From the NCBI GenBank assembly GCA_031216915.1, contig JAUFNR010000044.1:62001-126000 (forward strand): a DNA stretch of 64,000 nt, in the 5' to 3' direction. Positions within the stretch are counted from its first letter, which is position 1. Every line of letters begins with the position of its first letter. Below are positions 1 to 10,822 of this stretch, piece by piece. Both the position numbers and the translations under genes were made by a program. The stretch comes from Pictodentalium vernedei. Lineage: Eukaryota; Mollusca; Scaphopoda; Dentaliida; Dentaliidae. The notes under the pieces are model-generated. The model had not been told where the DNA came from. It saw nothing but the letters and a program-made list of their open reading frames with translations, and searched no databases.

Positions 1-1030
1 GTATTCCATTGTGTGGTCCTTATTGCATTGTAAGCATTGTACTGGACGAGCTTTGGACGCGATTTCTTACTATAGGAGAACCTTTTCTTCGCTATACTAT
101 GCGGCTAAAGTGGAGGCTCTTCCGTCGTTGGTGTAGGGATCACTATGTTGATATTGTTGATTCCTCCATACTAGTCATTGCAACTTTTTAGTATACTTGT
201 TTGACAAGATCTACTGCAGCCTGTTATTATTAAGGTTATAGGTTTATGTTACCTCATACCTATGCACTCTATGATAGTTTACAATTGAGTCTTATGTCTC
301 TTTATCTAAGTCAGTTAGTTACTTTTCGATAAATAGACTTAGAATCATTAGATTAAATTCCTATTCGGAATTTAACTTCGGTTCTTATTTAGCTAAGTGA
401 TCATTTGAGCCTCTGGAAACAGTAGTTTTCAAATTCTGATCTTTTAGACAGTAATTCTGTTGGCTTCTCTTTTCCTGAAGAGTCAGTGAGTTTCATGCAC
501 TATCGGTGGATGATTTTCACTTTCATAGTTTCGGAATCACTACTTCCTTTACTATTTAGGTTGGATTTTCTCATAAGAGTCAGGCTCCTAATTAATATCC
601 GGAACCTATTGTTATTAAGATCCTTCCGTCTTCGTACGGGCATAGGCCTTTACTCTGTCCGGTTAGAGTTTATGTATTTATAAATAGATATCTGTTTATT
701 ATTACGGGCGTAAGCTTCTTCTGTCTTTGATGCCTAATAGAAGGACGTTACGCTCCATTCTATTGCTAATGGATTCAATTAACTATCGATACTGCTTATG
801 GTATATCATTCACTCAGCAGTTGTGTTTGAGATGTCGGCTCATGAAGTAAGAGTTCTTCTACATCTTGGGCTTACATTAATAGTGTCGCTATTATAGATT
901 TTTGAAGGCTGCTCATTGCACTCAGCCATCCACATTCATGAATTTTTATCTCAGAAATATCAAGTCCATTTCTGGAGGCCTCTATTGTTAGGTCTATTAT
1001 CTACTGCTCAGAATGTCATTTACTTAACAG
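1..1030 (+). pseudogene. Decayed DIRS tyrosine recombinase (copy D)
   Basis: The DNA aligns by eye with the open YR frame of E1 (14590-15635), but stops and small indels break every frame, so no protein longer than about 65 residues can be read. The stretch around the first catalytic arginine and the one around the H-x-x-R box can still be recognised at DNA level. The homology ends where E1's YR stop would lie. It belongs with the broken YR regions of copies A, B and C. Confidence 0.8.
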
Positions 1031-1615
1031 TTGCTACTATAGCTAGGTAGGCTGTCTGTTTCGGCAGTGACTCCGTTCTGCTGCCCTCTTCGCTCTGGGC
1101 TATTTGACCCAGGGCAAGAAAAGGGGGGGGGGGGGGAGGGTGTTCCCTTGGGGCACCTGTTTTACTATGAAAACAAGGGGATACCTCCTCCGGAGTTAGT
1201 AATTCTGAGCTGTTATTGGGATGGTTGTTAGTGAGAAGATTATGTTTTAAAAATTCATTTAGGTCTTATTTTTTAAAGTATAGCTTTTGAATATAGCACG
1301 TGTCAACGGACATTATTTTACAATCCTCAGACACTTTAAGGAGTATTAAGAGTCTCTATTCTCTAGACTTACTTTATTTATTGGCTTACTTTAAAAATTA
1401 TTAGTATAAGGATTATACTAGATATTAATAGAGTACATGGATGTATGATGCTCAATTTTGGAAGGTGTTGTATCTTTCTAATTTATCATAAATAAGAAAG
1501 ATACATGTAAGGCCTAATACTTCTTTTTCCCTAGAGGGGATGACTCTATTTATATAATTGAGTGTATTCCATCTTGCTCTATGTCCTTGGCCCTCCAGCC
1601 TTTTTACTATTCAGA

Positions 1616-1700
1616 TATGTCTGGGTCATTGGTACAGTATAAAAATGTTAAAAAATTTATAGTAATTTATATATTTTTTATACTTACCAATGACCCAGAC
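1616..1700. repeat. Internal complementary region (ICR), copy D
   Basis: The reverse complement of this segment equals the right end of the element joined to the left end of its siblings. It contains GGTACAGTATAAAAAT (left end, reversed) followed by the reverse complement of the right tail starting GTTAAAAAATTT. In DIRS elements this region bridges the two ends when the circular DNA intermediate forms. Confidence 0.9.
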
Positions 1701-1773
1701 GGGGATGGCCCTCCCAGGAGTTGGGAACTCTTACCTCCCCGCTGAGTACATAGCGCTTACCAGGCACTGGTTA

Positions 1774-2002
1774 TTAGAATGATTAATGGCGCCAATTTCG
1801 GAACGTCCTTGACACTGCGCATGCGCAGTAGAGGTGAAGTGTGGAGGGCCATTCAGGACATGTTTTCTTTGGTTTTAGATGCAAATTTTGGGGATTGGGG
1901 GGCAAAATTTGTGTTTGGCCCTATATTTTAAGAGTTAGCACCAGCTATGTCTGGGTCATTGGTAAGTATAAAAAATATATAAATTACTATAAATTTTTTA
2001 AC
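1774..2002 (+). repeat. Right inverted terminal repeat, copy D
   Basis: It matches the right ITRs of copies A, B and C, and is the reverse complement of their left ITRs up to the end-specific tail. It contains the palindrome TGCGCATGCGCA at 1815-1826. Confidence 0.9.
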
Positions 2003-2063
2003 TTTTGTTTCATGAATGTAATTCTCTACAGTGATAATAATACACAAACTTTTATCATATACA

Positions 2064-2330
2064 AGCCTGGAAGTAAGCAGACTGTCATCTGCAGAATGAG
2101 GTCCCTAGAGGGTGAATTTGGTGATGCTACCCTGCACAGCAGGGTAGCATCACTACTTTTACCCTCTGTGAAGCTCAATCTGAATCAAGGTCTCAGACCT
2201 AAACAGAAAGAGGTACCCTGAGGATAAATTGGGGGAATTTTAGCCCACTGTATGAGATAACATCTGCAAATTCTCCCTCTGGGGACCTCATTCTGCAAAT
2301 GACAGATTGCTTATTTGCTAACAAACGATA
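2064..2330. mobile_element. Fold-back MITE-like element F1
   Basis: The left arm, with GTCATCTGCAGAATGAGGTC, is the inverted counterpart of the right arm near 2266-2325. A second hairpin, GTGATGCTACCCTG / CAGGGTAGCATCAC, sits inside at about 2131-2163. The same sequence recurs at 32687-33309. No clear target duplication is visible around this copy. There is no coding capacity. Confidence 0.7.
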
Positions 2331-2554
2331 TTCTTTTAAAGTTGATCGGTGAATCACAGCAATCGTGAAGTGAACATTACCAAGAAAAAATTATTTTTAG
2401 TGTACATTATCTGCATTATCTATTTTTGGCTGTAATGTCCTTCTCAAGATGGCAGATGTTGAGACCCTTTTTATTAATGACCAATGAGCACTTAAAGAAA
2501 TGCAGCAGTATGGTTACTACTCGTTGATTGAGTTATACTTATAATGAGTGTTTA
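2331..2554. other. Unassigned intronic or intergenic sequence
   Basis: AT-rich sequence without a recognisable exon, hairpin or repeat match in the window. Confidence 0.5.
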
Positions 2555-2920
2555 TGGGAGCGCGGTGGCTCAGTGGTAGACTGTTGGACTTCTATGCTAG
2601 TGGTTCCCAGTTCAATCCCCGTCCGGGACGACCCACGTTGTGTCCTTTGGGCAAGGCACTTTATCCTGGTTGCCTACATGGGACACGATGAAGCTGTGTA
2701 CTAAGGCGTACTGCATGTCGATGGTGCACATGTCTTCAACTGCTGTAACCCTGCTTGAGCGGAGCTTGACCAGAGTTAGAACAGAGCTGATAGTTGCTTG
2801 TTGATGCTTGGTAGTTCTCTCTAGGTTCTCCAGCTTTCTCCACCGTAAAACTGTCAAGGTCACGTTTAGCCATTGTGCATAAGTATGTGAACTTAAACAC
2901 CAATAAATAAATAAATAAAT
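2555..2920 (+). mobile_element. tRNA-derived SINE, copy S1
   Basis: The head has a pol III A-box-like TGGCTCAGTGGTAG and a B-box-like GTTCAATCC. A body around TTGGGCAAGGCACTT follows, and the tail is an AATA repeat. Head, body and tail recur at 27909, 30222 and 32787. The target duplication is imperfect (GAGTGTTTAT / ATGTGTTTGTAT), which suggests an older insertion. Confidence 0.85.
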
Positions 2921-3255
2921 GTGTTTGTATACCAAAAATATTTTAAACATGAGGTTATTTTGGCATAATGAAAATAGTAGTTTTACCACATGGTCAGCTT
3001 TCTTTTCAAATTAGCAGCTTTCAAAGAAATGTTTAACATTCAAGTAACCAACAGTTTTTTCTGACAAACAACAAAAATTTTCTAACAGACATTGTCATAT
3101 GAGGGTGAATACTCCCCCAGCACCCCCACTCCAAGCTCTGTCTGTCATTTTGTCCTTGTTTGAATGTTGTTTCTGTTTCAGTCTTGGCTAGTAATTGCAT
3201 GGATATTACTAATGTGTACAAGGTTGTGTGTTAAGTGTGTTTTTTATCTTTTCAG

Positions 3256-3301
3256 TCTCCAGATTTTTATGTTGAGATGAAATGGGAGTTTGCAAGTTGG
3301 A
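3256..3301 (+). CDS. ANKRD13: ANKRD13-family exon (46 bp)
   Basis: The exon lies between a pyrimidine-tract acceptor (TTATCTTTTCAG, ending 3255) and a GTAAGT donor at 3302. It reads SPDFYVEMKWEFASW plus one base, which I recognise as the conserved segment opening the GPCR-chaperone-like domain of ANKRD13 proteins. The spare base A joins TT of the exon at 29037 to give Ile, so the frame continues (phase 1). ANKRD13 proteins have ankyrin repeats, this domain and ubiquitin-interacting motifs, and in vertebrates they bind ubiquitinated membrane receptors during endocytosis. Earlier exons are not seen in the 3.2 kb upstream. Paralogue A, B, C or D cannot be decided. Confidence 0.85.
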
Positions 3302-3528
3302 GTAAGTTTTTTTTGTTAGATTTTAGATACCGGTAATTTGGTATTTCTCATTTTTGAACAATCTGTCCCTGTTGTCTCATCTGGTTTCCTGTAGGACTAC
3401 TTTTTATGTGTACCCATACTATGTATGGTACACATAATGCCGGCATCCGAGGTGGCCAGCCGTCGTTCGTCCATCCTTTGTCCGTCCATCTGTCCATCCA
3501 TCTGTCCATCCAGCATCCATATCCATTT

Positions 3529-4617
3529 CTTTGGCATTCGATAACTTGAAAAATATTGCTTGGATTGTCAAGTTACTTTATATTTGTGTTCAGGTTACTG
3601 ATGAGCCAAGCTGTATAGTTTTTGGTGTAAATCTGATAATTTGATCCTGAGATATTAAGTCTTTATCCTTCAAATTGAGAATTCTTCCAATCCCTTTGGC
3701 ATGAGATAACTCAAAAAATATCAATCCAATTGTCATGTTACTTTATATATATCTTCAGGTTACTGATGTTCCGAGCTGTATAGTTTTTGGTGTAAATCTG
3801 TTATTTTGATCCTGAGATATTAACCCTTTATCCTTCAAATTGAAAATTCCTCCAATCCCTTTGGCATTCGATAACTTGAAAAATATTGCTTGGATTGTCA
3901 AGTTACTTTATATTTGTGTTCAGGTTACTGATGTGCCGAGCTGTATAGTTTTTGGTGTAAATCTGACAATTTGATCCTGAGATATTAACCCTTTATCCTT
4001 CAAATTGAAAATTCCTCCAATCCCTTTGGCATTCGATAACTTGAAAAATATTGCTTGGATTGTCAAGTTACTTTATATTTGAGTTCAGGTTACTGATGTG
4101 CCGAGCTGTATACATTTTGGTGTACATCTGATAATTTGATCCTAAGATATTAACCCTTTATCCTTCAAATTGAAATTTCCTCCAATCCCTTTGGCATTCG
4201 ATAACTTGAAAAATATTACTTGGATTGTCAAGTTACTTTATATTTGTGTTCAGGTTACTGATGTGCCAAGCTGTATAGTTTTTGGTGTAAATCTGATAAT
4301 TTGATCCTGAGATATTAACCCTTTATTCTTCAAATTGAAAATTCCTCCAATCCCTTTGGCATGAGATACCTCAAAAAATATCAGTCTGATTGTCATGTTA
4401 CTTCATATATGTGTTCAGGTTACTGATGTGCCGAGCTGTATAGTTTTTGGTGTAAATCTGTTATTTTGATCCTGTGATATTAACCCTTTATCCTTCAAAT
4501 TGAGAACTCCTCCAATCCATTTCTTCGGCATGCGGTAACTCAAAAAATATTAATCCGATTATCAGGTTACTTTATATATGTATTCAGGTTACTGATGTGC
4601 TGTGCTGTATAGTTTTT
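3529..4617 (+). repeat. 165-bp tandem array in P1
   Basis: The motif CTTTGGCAT recurs at 3529, 3694, 3859, 4024, 4189 and 4354, exactly 165 bases apart, with a last changed unit near 4523. Units carry GAGCTGTATAGTTTTTGGTG and GATCCTGAGATATTAACC. Short reading frames here are not genes. Confidence 0.9.
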
Positions 4618-6279
4618 AGCTCAACTTTGACGAAGTCAAATTTGAGCTATTGTCATGGCCCGTCGTCCGTCTGTCCGTCCATCCGTCTGTCTGTCTGTCC
4701 GTATGTCAACAATTGGCTATGGCTCGGGCTAGAGGTCGTATTTATGAACCGATCTTTACGAAACTTCTTGTGTACCTTTACCCTGGGACGGGAACGAGTG
4801 TTTTTAGGTGTGGTCCGAAATTCAAGATGGCTGCCAGCGGCCATTTTGTACCGATGATGCAAAAATCAGTTTTTTGTACAGAACTTCTGTATGAAAGTTC
4901 TGATTTGAATAAAGTTTTGTATAAATGTTTAGTACCATGGGATACATCACATATAATACGGGTTTTTTTCTCGTGCGTAAATTATGCAAATTAGACTGAC
5001 TTTGATTTATTTAGTGTTACTTTCAGAGCTGTAAGTGCCAAGCTGCTATGGCTCGGGCTAGAGGCCGTATTTATGAACCTATCTTTACGAAACTTCTTGG
5101 GTACCTTTGTTATGACTGTGGGACGAGAACGAGTGTTTTTGGGTGCGGTCCGAAATTCAAGATGGCTGCCAGCTGCCATTTTGTACCGACGATGTAGAAA
5201 TCTGTTTTTTGTACAGAACTTCCATATGAAAGCTCTGATTTGAATAATTTTTTGTATGCATGTTTAGTACCATGGGATACATCACATATAATACGGGTTT
5301 TTTTCTCGTGCGTAAATTATGCAAATTAGACTAACTTTGATGTTTTTTGGTGTTACTTTCGCACTGTAAGTGCAAATGCCAATACGGCTCGGGCTAGAGG
5401 CCGTATTTATGAACTGATCTTCACGAAACTTCTTGGGTACCTTTGTTATCACCGTGGGACGAGAACGAGTGTTTTGGGGTCCGGTCCGAAATTCAAGATG
5501 GCCGATGGCAGCCATTTTGTACGAAATTTGGTGCAATCAGATTTTTGCACAGAACTTCCTTATGAAAGCGCTGATTTGAATAATTTTTTGTGTGAATGTT
5601 TAGTACCATGGGATACATCACATATAATACAGGTTTTTTTCTCGTGCAGAAATTATGCAAATTAGATGAACTTTGATTTTTTCAGTGCTGCTTACACACA
5701 GTAAGTACGCATGTCAATACGGCTCGGGCTAGAGTCTGTATTTATGAACCGATCTTCACGAAACGTCTTGGGTACCTTTGTTATCACCTTGGGACGAGAA
5801 CGAGTGTTTCTGGGTGCGGTCCAAAATTCAAGATGGCTGCCAGTGGCCATTTTGTATCGAAATTAGGTCTAATCAGTTTTTTGTCACAACTTCTACACGG
5901 CTCATATTTGTGAACTGATCTTCACGAAACTTCTTGGGTACCTTTGTTTTCACCTTGGGACAGGAATGAGTGTGTTTTGGGGTGCCTTTGTTATCACTGT
6001 GCTATGAGAACAAATATTTTGGGGTTCAGTCGGACCCACTGTGGGACTCAAAGATTTTTTCTAGTTTAGCATCTGACTGTCACCCACCTTTACAATACTT
6101 TACCTATACATTTGTTACAGGCAACGCTCAGTATTTATGTACAGACCGTTACAATACTTTATATGTACCTTTGTTATCGGGTCATTACCTAGGTGTTTGT
6201 CATTGCTGTGTCACATACTATACATGTACATGTCTTTGTCTTGACAAGTTGAGCAACAGTGTCATTGACACTTTCATTT
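4618..6279 (+). mobile_element. Hairpin/array element P2, copy 1
   Basis: It starts with an AGCTCAA...TTGAGCT hairpin (4618-4649), then GTCY-rich sequence (4655-4710), then units of about 335 bp beginning GGCTCGGGCTAGAGG at 4721, 5050, 5386 and 5721, then a short unit. It ends in the small palindrome AGTGTCATTGACACT followed by TTCATT. The next P2 copy follows directly. Confidence 0.8.
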
Positions 6280-8090
6280 AGCTCAACTTTGGCGAAGCCA
6301 AATTTGAGCTTATGCCATGGCCAGTTGTCCGTCTGTCCATCAACAATTCAGTGCGGCTCGGGATAGAGGCTGTATTTATGAACCGATTTTTACAAAACTT
6401 CTTGGGTACCTTTGTTATGACTGTGGGACGAGAACGAGTGTTTTTGGGTCCGATCTGAAATTCAAGTTTGCCGCCAGCCACCATTTTGTACCGACGATGC
6501 AGAAATCTGTTTTTTTGTACAGAACTTCCATATGAAAGCGCTGATTTGAATAATTTTTTGTATGAATGTTTAATACCATGGGATATATCACATATAATAC
6601 AGGTTTTTTCTCGTACGTAAATTATGCAAATTAGACTAACTTTGATGTATTTAGTGTTACTTTCAGCACTGTAAGTGCAAATGCCAATACGGCTCGGGCT
6701 AGAGGCCGTATTTATAAACCGATCTTTACGAAACTTCTTGGGTACCTTTGGTATCACCGTGGGACGAGAACGAGTGTTTTTGGGTGTGTTCCAAAATTCA
6801 AGATGGCCGATGGCAGCCATTTTGTACAAAATTAGGTGGAATCAGATTTTTGCACAGAAGTTCCATATGAAAGTGCTGACTTGAATAATTTTGTGTGAAT
6901 GTTTAGTACCATGGGATACATCACATATAATACAGGTTTTTTTCTCGTGCAGAAATTATGCAAATTAGATGAACATTGATTTTTTCAGTGCTACTTACAC
7001 ACAGTAAGTGCACATGTCAATACGGCTCGGGCTAGAGGCTGTATTTATCAACCGATCTTCACGAAACTTCTTGGGTACCTCTGTTATCACCTTGGGATGA
7101 GAACGAGTGTTTCTGAGTGCGGTCCAAAATTCAAGATGGCTGCCAGTGGCCATTTCGTACCGAAATTAGGTCTAATCAGTTTTTTGTACACAACTTCTAT
7201 ACGGCTCAGGCTAGAGGCTGTATTTATGAACCAATCTTTACGAAACGTCTTGGGTACCTTTGTTATCACCGTGGGATGAGAACGAGTGTTTTTGGGTGTG
7301 GTCTAAAATTGAAGATGGCCACCAGCAACCATTGTGTACCAAAATTAGTGCAATCAGTCTTTTCTACAGAACTTCTGTATGAAAGTTATGATTTGAATAA
7401 ATTTTTGTATGAATGTTTAGTAAAATGGAATACATCACATATAGTACGGGTTTTTTTCTCGTGCAGAAATTATGCAAATTAGATGAATTTTGATTTATTT
7501 AGTGCTACTTATACACTGTAAGTGCACATGTTAATACGGCTCTGGCTAGAGGCTGTATTTATCAACCGATCTTCACGAAACTTCTTGGGTACCTTTGTTA
7601 TCACCTTGGGGTGAGAACGAGTGTTTCTGAGTGCGGTCCAAAATTCAAGATGGTTGCCAGTGGCCATTTTGTACCGAAATTAGGTCCAATCACTTTTTTG
7701 TCACAACTTCTATACAGCTCGTATTTATGAACTGATCTTCACGAAACTTCTTGGGTACCTTTGTTTTCACCTTGGGACAGGAATGAGTGTGTTTTGGGGT
7801 GTCTTTGTTATCACTGTGCTATGAGAACAAATATTTTGGGGTTCAGTCAGACCCACTCTGGGACTCAAAGATTTCTTTTCTCTTTAGCATCTGACTGTCA
7901 CCCACCTTTACAATAGTTTACCTATACATTTGTTACAGGCTACGGCCAGCATTTATGTACAGACCGTTACAATACTTTATATGTACATTTGTTATCAGGT
8001 CATCACCTAGATGTTTGTCATTGCTGTGTCACATGTTATACATGTACATGTCTTGACAAGTTGAGCTACAGTGTCATTGACACTTTCATT
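6280..8090 (+). mobile_element. Hairpin/array element P2, copy 2 (head-to-tail with copy 1)
   Basis: It has the same layout as the copy before it: hairpin AGCTCAACTTTGGC / GCCAAATTTGAGCT around a GAA loop (6280-6310), a short GTCY stretch, and units at about 6354, 6691, 7024, 7203 and 7537. The closing palindrome AGTGTCATTGACACT ends the element at about 8090. P1 sequence resumes immediately after. No gene is supported. Confidence 0.8.
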
Positions 8091-8160
8091 ATGTAAATCT
8101 AATAATTTGATCTGGAGATATTAACCCTTTGTCCATCAAATTAGACACTCCTCCAATTCA

Positions 8161-8608
8161 TTTCTATATGTACTCATACCATGTATGGTGTACATAATGT
8201 CGGCATCTGGGGTGGCCCTCCGTCATACAGCTTTCTACTAGTTGCGTGTATGGGTACACATCTGACAATTTCATCGGCCTATTTTTTCATTCTCCAACCT
8301 CTCACTATTTTCTCACTCACCTCAAACTTTCTATCAGCTGTCCGATTTCCTTTCTCTTCTGCATTCCCAATAACATTTACTTTAAAGCCTGTCTCATAAT
8401 ATTTGTGCTTTTATTTCAATCCACGTTTTGCATCCATAATTTTTCAGTTGATCAGCAGAAATACTTTGACGGAACAATTTTCTCCAGTGCCCATATAGTA
8501 TTGGTCTGGGGACATGTTTTTTCAATATCTCTGATAAAATAACCTATATCTTTTGATAAGTTTGCTGCCACATGGCTGTGTGGCTTACCAGTATTTGCTG
8601 CATATTTT
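8161..8608. repeat. Fragment with P1-type hairpin and unassigned sequence
   Basis: A P1-type hairpin (8168-8195) is followed by TAATGTCGGCATCTGG, as at the P1 start, but no array follows. From about 8230 the sequence is unassigned AT-rich DNA with no supported gene. Confidence 0.5.
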
Positions 8609-9509
8609 TAGCTCACCTGACTTTCAGTCTGGAGAGCTATAGTGATCACTCACTGTCTGTCGTCAGTGAACATGGTGTTTGCGTCTTCTCCCAAACCGCT
8701 GAACCAATTTAATTGATATTTGAGATAATAGTTTGTTATGACATTGCAATTTTATTTTGTTCAAATCAAATTGCCTCACCCCTTGGTAGGGTCATGCCGA
8801 AAAGGTGTGCTTAAATCTTAAAAAATCTTCTTCTCATGAACCAGCGGTAGCAGAGACTTCATATTTGGTGTGCAGCTTCCTTTTGAGGTGTAGAATCAGA
8901 TTTGTTCAAGAGAAGTCTGTGGCGCTATATTTGCCATCGTTATGGGAGGGGCAATAATTTTTGGCCCTCCCAAAATTTCTATTTTCCAAACTGAGAGGCA
9001 AATTTGAACCAAATTTGATATGAGGGCTTATTGGGTCATAAGTACTTAATTTATGCCCAAATTTTTTTTCTCGTCGCCCCATGGGAACCACAGGAGCTAA
9101 AAATAGAACAAAAAACGCCCATATCTCCAAAATTACACGGCACTGAGAATTCTTATTTGGTGTAAAGCTTCCTTTGGACCAACAGAATGGTATGGTTAAA
9201 AAAATTGCTATCGGTTTTATCATGGGGTACTTTTCTGGGACTTTAAAAAAGTGCTGAGTCAGCATTTTTTTAACACTGTGGGTAATGTGAAAAACATTTA
9301 AGACTACTTTTCTCCCAAACCACTGCTCCAAAAGCTTTCAAATTTCACATATAACATCTTTGGAAGATTATTTCACATGCTTATTGAAATCAATTCCCTG
9401 GGTCCATATTTGGGCTCTCTATGGGAGCCCAATTGTTTAAATTAGTGCAGTATGAGGAATATTCTTCAAAAATCTTCTTCTTCAGATCTACCAATAAGAA
9501 TCTTTTGAT

Positions 9510-9709
9510 ATTTTTATACTGTACCAATGACCCCGACTTAGCTGGTGCTAACTCCACAAAAACCAGGGCCAAACACAAATTTTGCCCCCCAATCCCCAAA
9601 ATTTGCATCCAAAACAAAAAGAAATCATGTCCTAAAGGACCTCCATAGTACGACTCTACTGCGCATGCGCAGTGTCGCAGTCGTCCCGAAATTGGCGCCA
9701 AATATCATT
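9510..9709 (+). repeat. Left ITR of E1
   Basis: From ACCAATGACC to AAATATCATT it is the near-perfect reverse complement of 16401-16590. The outer 12 or so bases (ATTTTTATACTG) are specific to the left end. TGCGCATGCGCA lies at 9660-9671. Confidence 0.95.
9660..9671. promoter_or_regulatory. Palindrome matching the NRF-1 consensus
   Basis: TGCGCATGCGCA fits the animal NRF-1 (NRF1 / erect wing) consensus YGCGCAYGCGCR on both strands. The same 12 bases occur in all nine DIRS ITRs in this window: 1815, 9660, 16439, 18894, 25469, 36038, 39507, 46165 and 49691. The left-ITR position, upstream of gag, would suit promoter activity. Function is inferred from the motif only. Confidence 0.6.
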
Positions 9710-10601
9710 TTCTCTGTTTGGCCCTTCATCAGTCAACATCTCACTGATCTTTGTGCTTGTAAATCTCAGTTTAAAGGATGCCAGACACGTAATTCTTGGA
9801 GAAAATGTGATTCTAAGGAGGATAGAAGGAGGAGAGGAAAAAAGAAGTGGCAAAAAATAATCAGGGCTGTACTTAAAATTTTTTGTTGAAATTATGTTAA
9901 GTTGCCTATTTTCGAGGCATGGGCCTCTTGTTGTCATTCTTGCTAATTGTTGCACTGCTTATTCAGTGTTTCCTCTCCCCTAGCCTTCTAAAGTCCCCCC
10001 TTGCAATTCTCCCATGCTTTTGGCATATTTTTGAGAAGTTTCATTTCTAAAAATTCCCTGGGAGAGTTGCTTGGTTACAGAATGTTTTCTGTTATTTTCC
10101 CCATAGTTACGTTTTCACCCATGGGTGTATAACGTTTGTGTTCTGCATCTTCCATCTGATGTTCTGCAGATTCTCCCCTGGGAGTCTCTGTTTTGCATCA
10201 GATAGAGTGTAATTGATGACTGATTCCGGGCCAGTTTTTTCAGTGCCTGGAGTCATGTTTTCTACTGTGTTTACACTGTTTGTTTTCATTGGCAACAGCC
10301 TTTTTTGAGGGGGGCTGTTTGCCTTTGTGGTAGTTTATCTCATTATAAGATACATTTATATTATCCGAAAGTGTCTCATTAATTATTTTATATAATTTTA
10401 AAATTTTTGACCACACTTTGCCATCGGATCCATCGGGGCTCAACGTTACTTTTCAGCAACTTGGGCTTCTCTGAAAAAATATTTTTTCAAAATTATTTTG
10501 TTTTGCAATTGTTTTTTCATTTTATTAATGGATCATGTTATTATGTATCTTTGTGTCAGGGGTTTTTGCGAGTAACTAGGACTTATTGTTGTTCTTTCAC
10601 A
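9710..10601 (+). other. E1 5' leader
   Basis: Presumed 5' untranslated region between the left ITR and gag. Homologous leaders, also without conserved reading frames, occur in C (from 18948), A (from 36092) and B (from 39561). Confidence 0.6.
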
Positions 10602-10737
10602 ATGAAGGGACTTTGTTCAAATTGTAATAGGAAGAAATCTTCCTCTGACTTTCATGATCATTGTATTAATTGTAGTCAGTGTTCTCGCATTAATCCCTGT
10701 CCTATATGTGAACATTGGGATGAGAAACATTGGAAAC
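10602..10737 (+). CDS. gag: E1 gag exon 1: Cys-rich N-terminal module
   Basis: From ATG 10602 the frame reads MKGLCSNC, then HDHCINCSQC, then PCPICEHW, giving the spacing C-x2-C ... C-x2-C-x2-C-S-x3-P-C-x2-C-x2-W. E2 has the same spacing from 59231. The module probably binds zinc and nucleic acid. It lies in a different frame from the gag body. Splicing at c|GTGTGT (10738) to TTTCTATTTCAG (ends 10822) joins the two, C + AG giving Gln. ATG 10602 is chosen because it directly precedes the conserved cysteines, as in E2. Confidence 0.7.
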
Positions 10738-10822
10738 GTGTGTCACGATATGTTGTTTCTGGAGAAAGAGCGATGCCGGCTCTTTCTCCACAAGGTCACT
10801 CTACTCTCAGTTTCTATTTCAG
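10738..10822 (+). other. Predicted 85-bp spliceosomal intron in E1 gag
   Basis: It has a GTGTGT donor and a strong pyrimidine-tract acceptor, CTATTTCAG. Removing it puts the Cys module in frame with the gag body. Copies C (19967-20050), A (37113-37196) and B (40582-40665) keep donor GTATGT and the same acceptor. A perfect 11-bp-arm hairpin (GGAGAAAGAGC / GCTCTTTCTCC, 10761-10789) lies within it. Confidence 0.6.

Larger units (their letters stand above)
1..2002 (+). mobile_element. DIRS retrotransposon copy D, 3' part
   Basis: This is the right-hand part of a decayed DIRS copy that enters from outside the window. It holds a broken YR region, a G-tract, an internal complementary region and the right inverted terminal repeat, in the same order as the complete copies at 18745-25655 and 39358-46351. 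The right end is placed at base 2002 because every copy here ends in TTTTTTAAC, and the internal complementary region reproduces that end. The flank begins CTTTT-like sequence, here TTTTG. The left end and insertion site are not visible. Confidence 0.9.
3407..8160 (+). mobile_element. Hairpin/tandem-array element P1 (Helentron-associated-like), interrupted
   Basis: It starts with a hairpin (3407-3434) and a stretch rich in GTCC/GTCT tetramers (about 3465-3515). A 165-bp tandem array follows to about 4617. Two P2 elements (4618-8090) interrupt a repeat unit, and the rest of that unit, with TAATTTGATC, resumes at 8091. A second copy of the hairpin begins near 8168, so the true right end is uncertain. 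The hairpin + GTCY + core-repeat layout is that recalled for pearl and DINE-1 type elements. There are no genes. Confidence 0.65.

Noticed and set aside
1-2002. Short open frames in copy D considered as host exons
   Set aside because: They coincide with broken YR and ITR sequence shared with copies A, B and C.
3529-4617. Regular 165-bp repeats considered as a CRISPR-like array
   Set aside because: Units are directly adjacent with no unique spacers, and the context is a eukaryotic intron.
4597-7482. Many short, similar reading frames in the P2 arrays
   Set aside because: They repeat because the DNA repeats, occur on both strands, and change with each unit; no family is recognised.
10793-10822. 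A 28-30 base intron inside E1 gag using AAG|GTCACT
   Set aside because: Too short for splicing. The 85-base alternative shares the acceptor and has a donor position kept in the other copies.
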